47,993 bases of DNA from DASUAO01 sp046484625 (lineage in GTDB: Bacteria > Actinomycetota > Acidimicrobiia > IMCC26256 > PALSA-555): contig JAWOIO010000091.1 of assembly GCA_046484625.1 (NCBI GenBank), positions 1 through 47,993 on the forward strand. The letters are read 5' to 3'. The number at the start of each line of letters is the position of its first letter. The stretch's first letter is position 1. Positions 1 to 8,257 of the stretch are shown piece after piece. The notes below the pieces were generated by a model. It was not told the origin of the DNA. It saw only the letters and a list, made by a program, of their open reading frames with translations, and did not search any database. Both the position numbers and the translations under genes were made by a program.

Positions 1-45
1 GGCGTGGCGTTCACCGGCGGAGCGACACGAGGGGGGTGGTGATCC

Positions 46-753
46 ATGGGAGCGGACCCCGACGGCTGGCGCATCGACGACCTCGCCCGCACGGCCGACC
101 TGACCGTGGACACGATCCGCTACTACCGCCGCGAGGGCCTCCTCCCGGCCCCCGAACGCTGCGGGCGGACGAACCGGTACGGGCCCGAGCACCTCGAGCG
201 GCTCGAGCGGATCAAGGACCTGCAGGCCCGGAAGTTCTCGCTCGCCGCGATCAAGGCCTTGCTCACCGAGGAGCGCGGCGAGCTCGTGGACGGGATCTTC
301 GGCGGTGGCGACGACCGCGAGTACACGCTGACGGACCTGGTCGAGCGATCCGGGATCGACCCGTCACTCGCCGAGCAGCTCCGGGAGTCCGGGATCCTGC
401 GTGATCCGGCTGAGTTCGGACGGGACGCGTACGACGGCAGCGACCTCGACCTGCTCCGCACGCTCGCCGAGCTCCACACCCTCGGGTTCCCCGCCCCGGC
501 GATCGTCGAGGTGGGGAGGATCTACGCCGAGGGGATCGAGGCCACCCAGCGGCGGGTCGTGGACCTCTTCGCGACCGGGGGCGAGCTCGACTGGGATCCC
601 GACGACCTCCACGCGTTCCAGGAGATCGCAGCCCAGCACGCGTCCTCCGTCCTCGGCCGCGCCCGCCTCATCGTCGACTACACCCACCACCGCACGATCC
701 AGCGGCTCACGCTCGGCGCGATCGAGCGCGGCACTGTCCCACCGCCCGCCTGA
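46..753 (+). CDS. MerR-family transcriptional regulator with a second MerR-like region
   Basis: Predicted DNA-binding regulator of 235 aa. The N-terminal winged helix-turn-helix spans about residues 8-75 and shows the family hallmark DTIRYYRREGLL at 22-33, followed by a dimerisation helix rich in Leu and Arg. A second segment at about 93-155 (starting YTLTDLVERSGI) again looks like a MerR-type HTH with a following helix, so the protein may be a tandem MerR. No Cys cluster for metal sensing is visible. The ATG follows a G-rich stretch (about 32-38) that can serve as ribosome binding site. It converges on the amidohydrolase gene, so its target cannot be read from an adjacent divergent promoter. 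The family assignment is firm; ligand and regulon are unknown. Confidence 0.9.
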   Translation: MGADPDGWRIDDLARTADLTVDTIRYYRREGLLPAPERCGRTNRYGPEHLERLERIKDLQARKFSLAAIKALLTEERGELVDGIFGGGDDREYTLTDLVERSGIDPSLAEQLRESGILRDPAEFGRDAYDGSDLDLLRTLAELHTLGFPAPAIVEVGRIYAEGIEATQRRVVDLFATGGELDWDPDDLHAFQEIAAQHASSVLGRARLIVDYTHHRTIQRLTLGAIERGTVPPPA

Positions 754-760
754 CCGCGAT

Positions 761-776
761 CGACGCGCTCGCGTCG
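761..776. terminator. GC-rich hairpin between convergent genes
   Basis: CGACGC and GCGTCG pair around a 4-nt loop just after the MerR stop codon and just before the amidohydrolase stop codon on the other strand. No U-tract is present, so Rho-independent termination is only a guess. Its position suggests a bidirectional terminator. Confidence 0.4.
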
Positions 777-780
777 GGTC

Positions 781-1947
781 TCAATCGTCGAGATGCCAGA
801 TGCGCGCGGCGTTGCCGCCGACGATCTTCGCCTTCTCGGCCTCGTCGATGTGCCCCATCGTCTCGTCGATGACCTTGCGCGAGTAGGGCCAGTCGTTGCC
901 GTGGTGCGGGTAGTCGCTCGACCACATCATGTTCTCGACGCCGACCGCGTGGCGCAGCGTGATCCCCGACCGGTCGCTGATGAACGACGCGGCGTTGTTC
1001 GTGTGCCAGTAGTGCGACGGTGGGTGCTTCATCGACAGCTCACCCCACGACCGGTTCCGCCAATACCGGTCGTCGATCGCGTCGAGCATGTGCGGCAGCC
1101 ACCCGACGCCCGTCTCGATCCAGCAGAACTGCAGCTCGGGGAAGCGGTCGAACACGCCGCTGAAGAGCATCTGGGTCATCGATCCCGCGGTCGCCGAGAA
1201 CACATGGCTCATCGAGCCGATCGCCTTGGCGCGTGCCGCCTCGCTGCTCATGTCGTAGAGGACGTTCCCACTCTTCGCCGCAGCCTTGCGTCCGGCTGCG
1301 CGCTGGGCCCGACTGATGATGTTGATGTGGGCCGACACCGGGATGCCTTCGTCCACCGCAGCCTCCCAGAACGGGTCGTCGGCCGGCGAGAGGCTGTCCC
1401 CACCGGAAGGCCAGTTCGAGATGATCACGCCCTTGGCACCCCGGGCCTTGGCCTTGCGGAGCGCGTCGACCGCGGTGTCGATGCCGATCGACGGCATCTG
1501 GGCGAGCCCGATCAGGCGCTTCGGGTCGGGCGCGCAGAACTCCTCGAACAAGAAGTTGTTGTACGCCTCCACCCCGGCGAGCACGAACTCCTCGTCGTCG
1601 TCGCCGAGAAAGTGGCTCATGGTGCGCTGCGGCGGGAACAGGATCTCGGCGTGCACGCCGTCGATGTCCATGTCCGCGAGGCGGGCCTCGCCGTTGTAAC
1701 AGCCGGTACGCGCCTCCTCGTAGGTGACGCCGAACCACCGGAACTGGTCGAAGGGCATCCCGGGCGTCGACACGAGGCCGATCGGGTCGGGATCGCCGCC
1801 GACCGCGGTGAGCCAGGCGTCACCGCCCGCCGGGTCCTTCACGAGCTTCGGGGCCTTCTCCTGGTACTTCTCGGGCAGCCAGTTCTCCCAGATGTCGGGG
1901 GGCTCGAGGATGTGGCAGTCGGCGTCGACGATGCGGTGCTGGGCCAT
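781..1947 (-). CDS. amidohydrolase family protein (Amidohydro_2, TIM-barrel)
   Basis: Predicted metal-dependent hydrolase or decarboxylase of the amidohydrolase-2 superfamily, 388 aa. It starts MAQHRIVDADCHILEPP, with the N-terminal metal-binding D-x-D-x-H pattern at residues 8-12; a central SAHINI strand supplies a further His, and SSDYPHHG near the C terminus supplies the catalytic Asp region. The start is ATG 1947 because the conserved barrel begins immediately after it; the open frame runs further upstream only as an antisense shadow of the CoA transferase. An AGG-rich ribosome binding site lies about 8 nt before the ATG. Proteins of this type often sit in actinobacterial aromatic, steroid and acyl-CoA catabolic clusters. 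The second amidohydrolase at 37584 is a distant relative under the same type of operator. Substrate unknown. Confidence 0.88.
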   Translation of the reverse strand: MAQHRIVDADCHILEPPDIWENWLPEKYQEKAPKLVKDPAGGDAWLTAVGGDPDPIGLVSTPGMPFDQFRWFGVTYEEARTGCYNGEARLADMDIDGVHAEILFPPQRTMSHFLGDDDEEFVLAGVEAYNNFLFEEFCAPDPKRLIGLAQMPSIGIDTAVDALRKAKARGAKGVIISNWPSGGDSLSPADDPFWEAAVDEGIPVSAHINIISRAQRAAGRKAAAKSGNVLYDMSSEAARAKAIGSMSHVFSATAGSMTQMLFSGVFDRFPELQFCWIETGVGWLPHMLDAIDDRYWRNRSWGELSMKHPPSHYWHTNNAASFISDRSGITLRHAVGVENMMWSSDYPHHGNDWPYSRKVIDETMGHIDEAEKAKIVGGNAARIWHLDD

Positions 1948-1988
1948 GGCGGTCCTCCCCAAGGATGCTCGTTGATCGCCAGAGTACG

Positions 1989-2004
1989 CTGACGCCGGCG
2001 TCAG
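1989..2004. promoter_or_regulatory. operator palindrome CTGAC-N6-GTCAG, site 1
   Basis: CTGAC-GCCGGC-GTCAG, followed by GT, lies between the divergent amidohydrolase and CoA transferase genes. For the minus-strand gene a TACTCT -10 candidate is at 1986-1981, which puts the palindrome in the -35/-10 spacer. It is one of eight copies of the same palindrome in the window. Confidence 0.72.
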
Positions 2005-2082
2005 GTACAGCTCCGGCCCAGTGAGTCCGGGGTCGTGGCGCCGGGTCGTGTCCGCGGCCACGCGGATGGAGGGAGATCCAAG

Positions 2083-4473
2083 GTGACGAGCCGCCTGCTG
2101 GACGGGGTCCGTGTCCTCGACCTCGCGGGTGAGCCGGGCGCGATGGCCGGCCGCGCGCTCGCCGACCTCGGGGCCGACGTCGTCGTCGCCGAGCCACCCG
2201 GGGGCCATCCCCTGCGGGAGCAGCCCAACCGCTGGCGGGCCTGGGCGGCCGGAAAGACCGCCATCGAGATCGACGGAGCCGACGATCCCGCGCTCGAGCA
2301 CCTGCTCGCCGCCGCCGATGTCGTGCTCGACACCCCGGGGTTCCCCGGCACGCTCGCGATCGACCCGTCTCGCGCGCCGGGCGCGGCGTGGGTGAGCATC
2401 ACTCCGTTCGGGCTCACCGGGCCGCACGCCGCCTGGCGCGCCTCGGACCTCGGCGTCCTCGCCGCGAGCGGCAACATGTTCTCGACCGGTGACTCCGATC
2501 GGCCGCCGGTGCGCTGCTCCGAACCGTCCGGGTACGCGCACACGGGCGGCGAGGCTGCCTTCGCCGCGCTCACCGCACTCTGGACCGGCGAACCCCAGCG
2601 CGTCGACCTCTCGATGGCCGAGTGCGTGAACGTCGCGAACATGGCCGCACCCGCTCGCTACGCCCGAGAGCAGTTCCGGGGCCGCCGTGCGGGCGCGCAC
2701 ATCGGCAAGACCCAGGAGATCTGGCAGACCAAGGACGGCTGGGTGAGCTTCGGCCTGCGCGGCGGCAAGGCGAGGATCCCGAGCCTCGAGATCATCACCA
2801 AGGCGGTGGTTGCCGACGGCATCGACGCCGCGGCGCTGCTCGCGCAGGACTGGTCGACGTGGTCACCGAACCAGGTCCCCGACGAGACACTTCGCGCCGT
2901 TGAGGATCCGATCGGCGAGTACTTCGCGCGCCACACGATGCAGGAGCTCTACGACCTCGCCTGCGAGACGAACCTCATGCTCGCCCCCGCGAACTCGCCG
3001 AGGGAGATCCTGGCGAGCGCCCAGCTCGCCAGCCGCGACTTCTTCGCCCCTCTCGGCGACATCGAGCAGTTCCCCGCACGGTTCGTCCACGTCTCCTCGA
3101 CCGACGGCCACGCCGCGCCCGCCGGCCCGACGACCCCGGCGCCGGCCCAGCCGGGAGGTGGCGACGCACCCACCTGGGCCGTGCGGGTGGAGCAGCCGAG
3201 CGACCCGAAGGGCGGCACCGGGTACCCCGGTGCCGAGCGAGCGCGACCAGGAAGCTGGGCCGGCGTCAACATCATCGAGTTCGGATCGGGGGCGGCGGGG
3301 CCGATCGCGACCCGCTACTTCGTCGAGCACGGCGCGACCGTGCTGCGCATCGAGTCGCGCACCCGCCCCGACTTCCTGCGCACGATGGCGCTCGGCCCCG
3401 ACAACCCGCACGGCCTCGAAGGCGCGGGGATGTACGACGGCCTCAACGTCGGGAAGCGCCACCTCACGCTGAACCTCAAGCATCCCGACTCGGTGGCGCT
3501 CGTGCACCGTCTCGTCGTCGAGTGGGCCGACGCGGTCGCGGAGAACTACGCGCCCCGTGCCATGAAGGGGTTCGGGCTCGACTACGAGTCGCTGGCGGCT
3601 GTCGATCCCGGGCTCGTCATGATCAGCGCCTGCCTCAACGGCCAGACCGGCCCGCACAAGGACTACCCGGGCTTCGGTGGCCAGGGCTCGGCGCTCGCCG
3701 GGTACAACTCGCTCACGGGATGGCCGGACCGCGCGCCGCTCGGTCCGTTCGGCACGATCACCGACTCGCTGGCGCCGCGCTACGTGGCGACCGCACTCGC
3801 GGCCGGGCTCCACTACCGGCGGCGCACCGGGCGAGGCGTCTACCTCGACGTGTCGCAGGTGGAGTCGGGGACATGGACGCTCGCGCCGTGGCTCCTCGAC
3901 GCCGAGGTCGACGGGGTCTTCCGCGCGCGCACCGGCAACCGCTCCGACCGCGCGGTTCCCCACGGCGCGTTCCCGTGCGCCGACGAGACCGACGACACCG
4001 ATCGCCAGCTCTCCGATCGTTGGGTGGCGATCGCGTGCTGGACCGACGAGGAGTGGGCCCGCCTCGCCGGGATCATCGGCATCGACGACCCCGGGCTCGT
4101 GACGCTCCCTCAGCGGATCGACCGCATCGACGAGGTCGAGGCCGCCGTGGGTGCGTGGACGTCCTCACGCACCCGACTCGACGTCGCCGAGCAGCTCCAG
4201 GCCGCGGGCATCGAGGCCGTCCCGGTGCAGGACTTCGCCGACGTCCACGGTGATCCGCAGCTGGCGGCACGGGGCCACTTCGTCGAGCTCGAGCACCCGT
4301 TCCTCGGCGAAGGGCTCTACGAGCACAACGGCTTCCGGCTCTCGAACGCGACGTGCGGCTACGACCGCGCCGGCCCGACGCTCGGCCAGGACAACGGCTG
4401 GGTGCTCGGCGAGCTGTTGGGCCTCGACGCAACGGAGCAGGCTCGCCTCCACGACGAGGGCGCCGTCGAGTAA
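2083..4473 (+). CDS. two-domain family III CoA transferase (CaiB/BaiF fusion)
   Basis: Predicted acyl-CoA:carboxylate CoA transferase of 796 aa, roughly double the usual ~400 aa because two CaiB/BaiF domains are fused. Domain 1 (about 1-340) starts LLDGVRVLDLAGEPGAMAGR; domain 2 (about 395-780) starts WAGVNIIEFGSGAAGP. A Pro/Ala/Gly-rich linker at about 343-390 separates them. The nucleophilic Asp expected in the family's aD...G motif appears as Asp561 (ITDSLAP) in domain 2. In domain 1 the equivalent stretch reads YAHTGGE (151-157) with no Asp, suggesting one active and one structural half. GTG 2083 is chosen because GGAGGGA lies 9-15 nt before it and homology begins there; an in-frame ATG at 2035 would overlap the promoter. 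Substrate unknown. Confidence 0.88.
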   Translation: MTSRLLDGVRVLDLAGEPGAMAGRALADLGADVVVAEPPGGHPLREQPNRWRAWAAGKTAIEIDGADDPALEHLLAAADVVLDTPGFPGTLAIDPSRAPGAAWVSITPFGLTGPHAAWRASDLGVLAASGNMFSTGDSDRPPVRCSEPSGYAHTGGEAAFAALTALWTGEPQRVDLSMAECVNVANMAAPARYAREQFRGRRAGAHIGKTQEIWQTKDGWVSFGLRGGKARIPSLEIITKAVVADGIDAAALLAQDWSTWSPNQVPDETLRAVEDPIGEYFARHTMQELYDLACETNLMLAPANSPREILASAQLASRDFFAPLGDIEQFPARFVHVSSTDGHAAPAGPTTPAPAQPGGGDAPTWAVRVEQPSDPKGGTGYPGAERARPGSWAGVNIIEFGSGAAGPIATRYFVEHGATVLRIESRTRPDFLRTMALGPDNPHGLEGAGMYDGLNVGKRHLTLNLKHPDSVALVHRLVVEWADAVAENYAPRAMKGFGLDYESLAAVDPGLVMISACLNGQTGPHKDYPGFGGQGSALAGYNSLTGWPDRAPLGPFGTITDSLAPRYVATALAAGLHYRRRTGRGVYLDVSQVESGTWTLAPWLLDAEVDGVFRARTGNRSDRAVPHGAFPCADETDDTDRQLSDRWVAIACWTDEEWARLAGIIGIDDPGLVTLPQRIDRIDEVEAAVGAWTSSRTRLDVAEQLQAAGIEAVPVQDFADVHGDPQLAARGHFVELEHPFLGEGLYEHNGFRLSNATCGYDRAGPTLGQDNGWVLGELLGLDATEQARLHDEGAVE

Positions 4474-4487
4474 CCGTCCGTTCCACT

Positions 4488-4536
4488 GTTCTTGCGTCAG
4501 AATTTGCTGCATTTCGGCATCAAGTGACGCAAGAAC
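4488..4536. repeat. REP-like nested hairpin element, copy 1
   Basis: Perfect 12-bp inverted repeat, GTTCTTGCGTCA (4488-4499) and TGACGCAAGAAC (4525-4536), around a 25-nt interior that has its own imperfect stem (TTGCTGC with GCATCAA). It sits between the convergent CoA transferase and SDR genes. A second copy with the same arm and interior lengths lies at 29138-29186, also between convergent genes. It may act as a bidirectional terminator or be a dispersed palindromic repeat. Confidence 0.75.
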
Positions 4537-4550
4537 GTTGGCGCGGGGAC

Positions 4551-5333
4551 TCAGGCGGGCATCGCGAGGCCGCCGTCGATCACCAGCGTCTGACCGGTGC
4601 AGAACCTGGCGTCGTCGCTGGCGAAGAACACCGCCGCGCCCGCGAGGTCCTCGGGCTCCAGGGTCTGCTTCATCGCCGTCATCGCGGTCATCCCGCCGAT
4701 GAACATCTCCGGGACCACCTTCTTCGTGGCCTCGGTCATGGTGACGCCGGGGGCGATGCAGTTCACGGTGATGTTGTACTGACCGAGCTGCGCGGCCATG
4801 AACTTGGTGAGGCCGACGATCCCCCACTTCGTGATGCTGTAGCTGAAGTTGCCGAGGCCGTGGAACTCGTCCATCGGCGGGAACATGTACGAGTACGCGG
4901 CACCCGACGACTGGTTGATGATCCGACCGCGCCGCTGCTCCACCATGTAGGGCGCGACGGCACGGGCCATCAGCCAGGTGCCGTGCTGGTTCACGCTGAC
5001 GATCTTCTGGAGGTACTCGTAGCTCGAGTCGGCGTTGTCGATGTCGTGGTAGATCGCCGCGTTGTTCACGAGGACGTCGACCGACCCGAACGTGTCCTTG
5101 GCCGCCTTCGCGCAGGCCTCGGCCGAGTCCGGGTCAGCGATGTCGGTCTGCACCAGGATCGCCTCACCGCGGCCCTCGAGCGCAGCCATCCCCGCGGCGG
5201 CACGCTCCTCGTCGATCTCCGCGACGACCACCTTGGCACCTTCGTCGAGGAACCGCTGCGCGTACGCGAGCCCGATCCCCTGCCCGGCACCGGTGATGAT
5301 CGCCACGCGGTCCTGGAGTCGGCCACCGCTCAT
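4551..5333 (-). CDS. short-chain dehydrogenase/reductase (SDR)
   Basis: Classical NAD(P)-dependent SDR of 260 aa, cytoplasmic. The Rossmann motif TGAGQGIG is at residues 14-21, followed by an acidic residue at the end of beta-2 (VVVAEID), which usually favours NAD(H). NNAA is at 90-93, the catalytic Ser is near 142-143 (NQSSGAAY) and the YSITK motif gives Tyr165 and Lys169. The C terminus (TGQTLVIDGG) is typical. It lies 30 nt downstream of the FAS1-like dehydratase gene on the same strand, so the two are probably co-transcribed. Likely a hydroxyacyl-CoA, hydroxysteroid or alcohol dehydrogenase; the substrate cannot be told from sequence. Confidence 0.9.
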   Translation of the reverse strand: MSGGRLQDRVAIITGAGQGIGLAYAQRFLDEGAKVVVAEIDEERAAAGMAALEGRGEAILVQTDIADPDSAEACAKAAKDTFGSVDVLVNNAAIYHDIDNADSSYEYLQKIVSVNQHGTWLMARAVAPYMVEQRRGRIINQSSGAAYSYMFPPMDEFHGLGNFSYSITKWGIVGLTKFMAAQLGQYNITVNCIAPGVTMTEATKKVVPEMFIGGMTAMTAMKQTLEPEDLAGAAVFFASDDARFCTGQTLVIDGGLAMPA

Positions 5334-5363
5334 CGCTCCGCTCCCGTTCCGCTGCTTCGGGCC

Positions 5364-5864
5364 CTACTTCTTCAGACGGTGGATGAGGTTGAACTTCTCG
5401 GTGACGACCGGCTCGTTCGTCGCCTCGTCGCGCCAGACGGTCTCGAGCACGATGAACGTCATGGTGGCCGTGTCGCTGTCCTTCTCGTAGAGGTCGACGA
5501 CGGTCCCCGCACCGACGAGCACATCGCCGACGACGATCGGGCGGTGGTAGCGGAACTCCTCCTCGCCGTGGAGGACCAGTCCGCCCTTGGCGTACAGACC
5601 GCTCATGACGGTGTGCATCGGGTTCACCCCTCCGGTCGGGTCCGCCGGCTGCTCCTCGGCCCAGCGGCCCATGTGCTGCATCGCGAACGAGAACGTCGGA
5701 GGTGCGGGGATCGCGTCGAACCCGGCAGCCTTCGCGGCGGAAGCGTCGTGGTAGATCGGATTGTCGTCCTTGCACGCGGTCGCGAAGAACTCGACCGGGC
5801 CTCGCTCGACGCGCACCCTGTAGGCACCGGTCGACTTCCCGATGACGCTGGTGTCCACGGCCAT
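5364..5864 (-). CDS. FAS1-like dehydratase domain protein (MaoC N-terminal, hot-dog fold)
   Basis: Single hot-dog domain protein of 166 aa related to the N-terminal half of MaoC-type (R)-hydratases. Residues 1-130 show the family pattern: STGAYRVRVERGPVEFFA, then DDNPIYHD and APPTFSFAM, and a VLHGEEEFRYHRPIVVGD strand. These single-domain proteins usually pair with a second hot-dog subunit to make an enoyl-CoA hydratase or hydroxyacyl dehydratase; no such partner is adjacent. ATG 5864 is followed directly by the conserved region. A shorter paralogue is encoded at 23206-23661. Both lie near a CTGAC-N6-GTCAG operator, so they may serve parallel pathways under one control. Function as hydratase subunit is inferred. 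Confidence 0.82.
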   Translation of the reverse strand: MAVDTSVIGKSTGAYRVRVERGPVEFFATACKDDNPIYHDASAAKAAGFDAIPAPPTFSFAMQHMGRWAEEQPADPTGGVNPMHTVMSGLYAKGGLVLHGEEEFRYHRPIVVGDVLVGAGTVVDLYEKDSDTATMTFIVLETVWRDEATNEPVVTEKFNLIHRLKK

Positions 5865-5915
5865 CCGTTCCCCCTGCTCCGTGGTCTTGACGCCCGGCGC
5901 GTACCCCGCGGTACC

Positions 5916-5931
5916 GTGACGCCGACGTCAG
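5916..5931. promoter_or_regulatory. operator palindrome TGAC-N6-GTCA, site 2
   Basis: GTGAC-GCCGAC-GTCAG followed by GT. The left arm differs from the consensus by one base. It lies in the 108-bp divergent gap between the FAS1-like dehydratase and the HSD17B4-like SDR, 51 and 41 bp from the two start codons, and could control both. Confidence 0.68.
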
Positions 5932-5972
5932 GTATCTCCCCGAGTCTGGGGCCTCCTCGGAAGGACGCGCAA

Positions 5973-6908
5973 ATGGGCATGCTCGACGGCAAGGTGGCGA
6001 TCGTCACCGGAGCGGGCAACGGAGTTGGCCGGGGCGAGGCGGTCATGCTCGCCGATCACGGGGCCAAGGTCGTCGTGAACGACCTCGGGGGCTCGGTCAC
6101 CGGCGAGGGCGCCGACGCAAAGGTCGCGGATCAGGTCGTCGACGTCATCAAGGGCCGCGGCGGCGAGGCGGTGGCGAACTACGACAGCGTCGCCGACTTC
6201 GAGGGCGCGGCGAACATCGTCAAGACCGCCATCGACGCATTCGGCCATCTCGACGTCCTGGTGAACAATGCCGGCGTCCTGCGCGACCGGATGATGTTCT
6301 CGATGGCACCCGAGGACTTCGACACCGTCGTGAAGGTCCACATGTACGGCGCGTTCCACACGATGCACCACGCGTCGGCGTACTGGCGCAGCGAGTCCAA
6401 GGCGGGTCACCAGCCGAGTGCGTCGATCATCAACACGGTCTCGAGCGCCGGGCTCCAGGGCCAGGCCAGCCAGATCAACTACGGCGCCGCGAAGGCGGGG
6501 GTGGCCGCGATGACGATCATCGCCAGCCTCGAGCTGAGCCGCTACGGCGTCCGTGCCAACTGCATCGGCCCGGGTGGCTTCACCCGCATGGTCGGCCAGG
6601 CCATGAAGGACATAGAGGTCAAGCACCCCGAGGACTACGCCGAGTTCGACCGGATGAACCCGGGCAACTCGGCCCCGGCGGTGGTGTGGCTCGCGTCCGA
6701 CGACTCCAAGCCGGTGTCGGGCCAGGTGCTGCGCATGGTCGGCAACTCCCTGTGCGTGTACCAGCCGTGGCAGATGGGCGAGGAGTTCTTCGCGACCGAC
6801 AAGGAGGGGAACGCGACGCAGTGGGACCCCGCCCAGGTCGGCCACATCCTCAACCGCTACGCGTTCCGCACCACGAACCCCGGCATCGACGCCCAGCGGC
6901 GGGGCTGA
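5973..6908 (+). CDS. SDR resembling the hydroxyacyl-CoA dehydrogenase domain of 17-beta-HSD type 4
   Basis: NAD(P)-dependent SDR of 311 aa. TGAGNGVG is at residues 12-19, followed by VVVNDLGGSVTGEG, a longer beta-2/alpha-C region typical of the (3R)-hydroxyacyl-CoA dehydrogenase unit of peroxisomal multifunctional enzyme 2 and its bacterial relatives. NNAG is at 98-101, Ser147/148 precede Tyr160 and Lys164 (YGAAK). ATG 5973 follows a GGAAGGA ribosome binding site; the open frame extends far upstream only as a shadow of the genes opposite. The enoyl-CoA hydratase starts 7 nt after the stop and a thiolase remnant follows, so this was once a complete beta-oxidation module. Acyl substrate unknown. 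Confidence 0.88.
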   Translation: MGMLDGKVAIVTGAGNGVGRGEAVMLADHGAKVVVNDLGGSVTGEGADAKVADQVVDVIKGRGGEAVANYDSVADFEGAANIVKTAIDAFGHLDVLVNNAGVLRDRMMFSMAPEDFDTVVKVHMYGAFHTMHHASAYWRSESKAGHQPSASIINTVSSAGLQGQASQINYGAAKAGVAAMTIIASLELSRYGVRANCIGPGGFTRMVGQAMKDIEVKHPEDYAEFDRMNPGNSAPAVVWLASDDSKPVSGQVLRMVGNSLCVYQPWQMGEEFFATDKEGNATQWDPAQVGHILNRYAFRTTNPGIDAQRRG

Positions 6909-6915
6909 GCGGCCC

Positions 6916-7749
6916 GTGGGCGCCTTCCCCGAGTTCGAGACGCTCCAGTACGAGGAGCGCAACGGCGTCGCGTGGGTCACGCTCAACCGGCCCGATCGCC
7001 TGAACGCGTTCAACTCACTGATGCAGCGCGAGCTGCACGAGTGCTGGCGGGCGCTGCGCCGACGCGACGAGGTCCGGTGCGTGGTGCTCACCGGCGCCGG
7101 CGAGAAGGCGTTCTGCACCGGCATCGACCGCATGGAGCAGATGGATGGCGCCACTGACGCGACCACGGACGCCGACGTCGTCGGGAGCGGCTCGACGCCG
7201 TTCCACTTCAACGACCCCGGCGACAACATCGGCCCCAAGAGCTCGGACCTGTGGAAGCCGGTGATCGCGGCCGTGAACGGGATGGCGTGCGGCGGGGCCT
7301 TCTACATGCTCGGCGAAGTCGAGTTCATCATCGCGGCGGAGCACGCGACCTTCTTCGACCCGCACGTCACCTACGGGATGACCGCGTCGTTCGAGCCGAT
7401 CCACATGGCCGACCGGATGCCGTTCGGCGAGATCATGCGCCTCTCCCTGCTCGGGAACTACGAGCGGCTCTCGGCCGCACGCGCCCACGAGGTGGGCCTG
7501 GTGTCGGAGGTCGTGCCCAAGGAGCAGCTCGTCGAGTCGGCAACGTGGGCCGCGGAGGCGATCGCGTCCCAGCCTCAGCTCGCGATCCAGGGCACCGTGC
7601 GCGCGCTGTGGACCGCCCGCGAGCTGTCGCACCGGCAGGCCGTCGCGCTCGGCTACGCGTTCGTGGGGCTCGGCACCGACCAGGAATCGATCGCCGAGGG
7701 CCAGGCGATGTTCGAGTCGGGCAAGCGGATCGACTGGAAGCTGCGGTAG
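6916..7749 (+). CDS. enoyl-CoA hydratase/isomerase family protein
   Basis: Crotonase-fold protein of 277 aa. It opens YEERNGVAWVTLNRPDRLNA and has the two oxyanion-hole segments of the family: GEKAFCTGIDRMEQMDG near residues 60-77 and a central GMACGGAFYMLGEVEF segment. Acidic catalytic residues seen in classical hydratases are hard to place with confidence (FDPHVTYGMTASFEP), so hydratase, isomerase or another crotonase reaction is possible. GTG 6916 is used because it lies 7 nt after the upstream stop and directly before the conserved N terminus. Its TAG stop overlaps the GTG of the thiolase remnant by one base, so this was a tightly coupled operon with the SDR upstream. Confidence 0.9.
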   Translation: MGAFPEFETLQYEERNGVAWVTLNRPDRLNAFNSLMQRELHECWRALRRRDEVRCVVLTGAGEKAFCTGIDRMEQMDGATDATTDADVVGSGSTPFHFNDPGDNIGPKSSDLWKPVIAAVNGMACGGAFYMLGEVEFIIAAEHATFFDPHVTYGMTASFEPIHMADRMPFGEIMRLSLLGNYERLSAARAHEVGLVSEVVPKEQLVESATWAAEAIASQPQLAIQGTVRALWTARELSHRQAVALGYAFVGLGTDQESIAEGQAMFESGKRIDWKLR

Positions 7750-8257
7750 TGACGACGCGGCCACGGGTCGCGATCGTCGGCGCGGCCCTGTCGGACTGCG
7801 GCCGCGTCGACACCAAGACCGCGTTCGAGCTGCACTTCCGACGATGAGCGAGTGGCGTGACTTCACCGAGTCGCCGGCCGGCCGCTCCGGCGCCGCGGTG
7901 TTCGCTCGCGCCGGGGTCACCCCGGCCGACATCGACTGCGCGCAGATCTACGACGCGTTCACGCCGATGGTGCTGCTCTCGCTGGAGGCGCTCGGGTTCT
8001 GCGGGAAGGGCGACGGTGGGGCGTTCGTCGAGACCGGTGCACTCCGGCGCGGCGGTGCGCTGCCCACGAACACCGATGGAGGCGGACTCTCGGCCTGCCA
8101 CCCCGGGATGCGTGGCATGTTCCTGCTCGTGGAGGCCGTCCGCCAGCTCCGGGGCGAGGCCGAGGGGCGCCAGGTCCCCGATGCCGAGGTGTGCTGCGTG
8201 AACGGGACGGGGGGCTGGTTCTCCTCCGCCTCGACCACCATCTTGGGGATCGGCTGA
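7749..8257 (+). pseudogene. thiolase (SCP2/lipid-transfer type) remnant, central part deleted
   Basis: Two ends of one thiolase gene remain. Frame 1, 7749-7847, encodes 32 residues that match a thiolase N terminus (RPRVAIVGAALSDCGRV) and then stops. Frame 2, 7844-8257, encodes 137 residues that match the C-terminal domain, from about MSEWRDFTESPA through QIYDAFTPMVLLSLEALGF, GGGLSACHPGMRG and VNGTGGW. Together they give about 170 of the ~385 residues expected, and the two parts are in different frames joined by an ATGA overlap. The region with the nucleophilic Cys is missing, so no thiolase activity is possible from this locus. An internal deletion of roughly 650-700 bp is the simplest reading; a misassembly is the alternative. 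Confidence 0.8.

Noticed and set aside
4353..5972. N-terminal extension of 540 codons before the HSD17B4-like SDR
   Set aside because: It lies antisense to the SDR and FAS1-like dehydratase genes and crosses operator site 2; the true start at 5973 has a ribosome binding site and the Rossmann motif follows at once.
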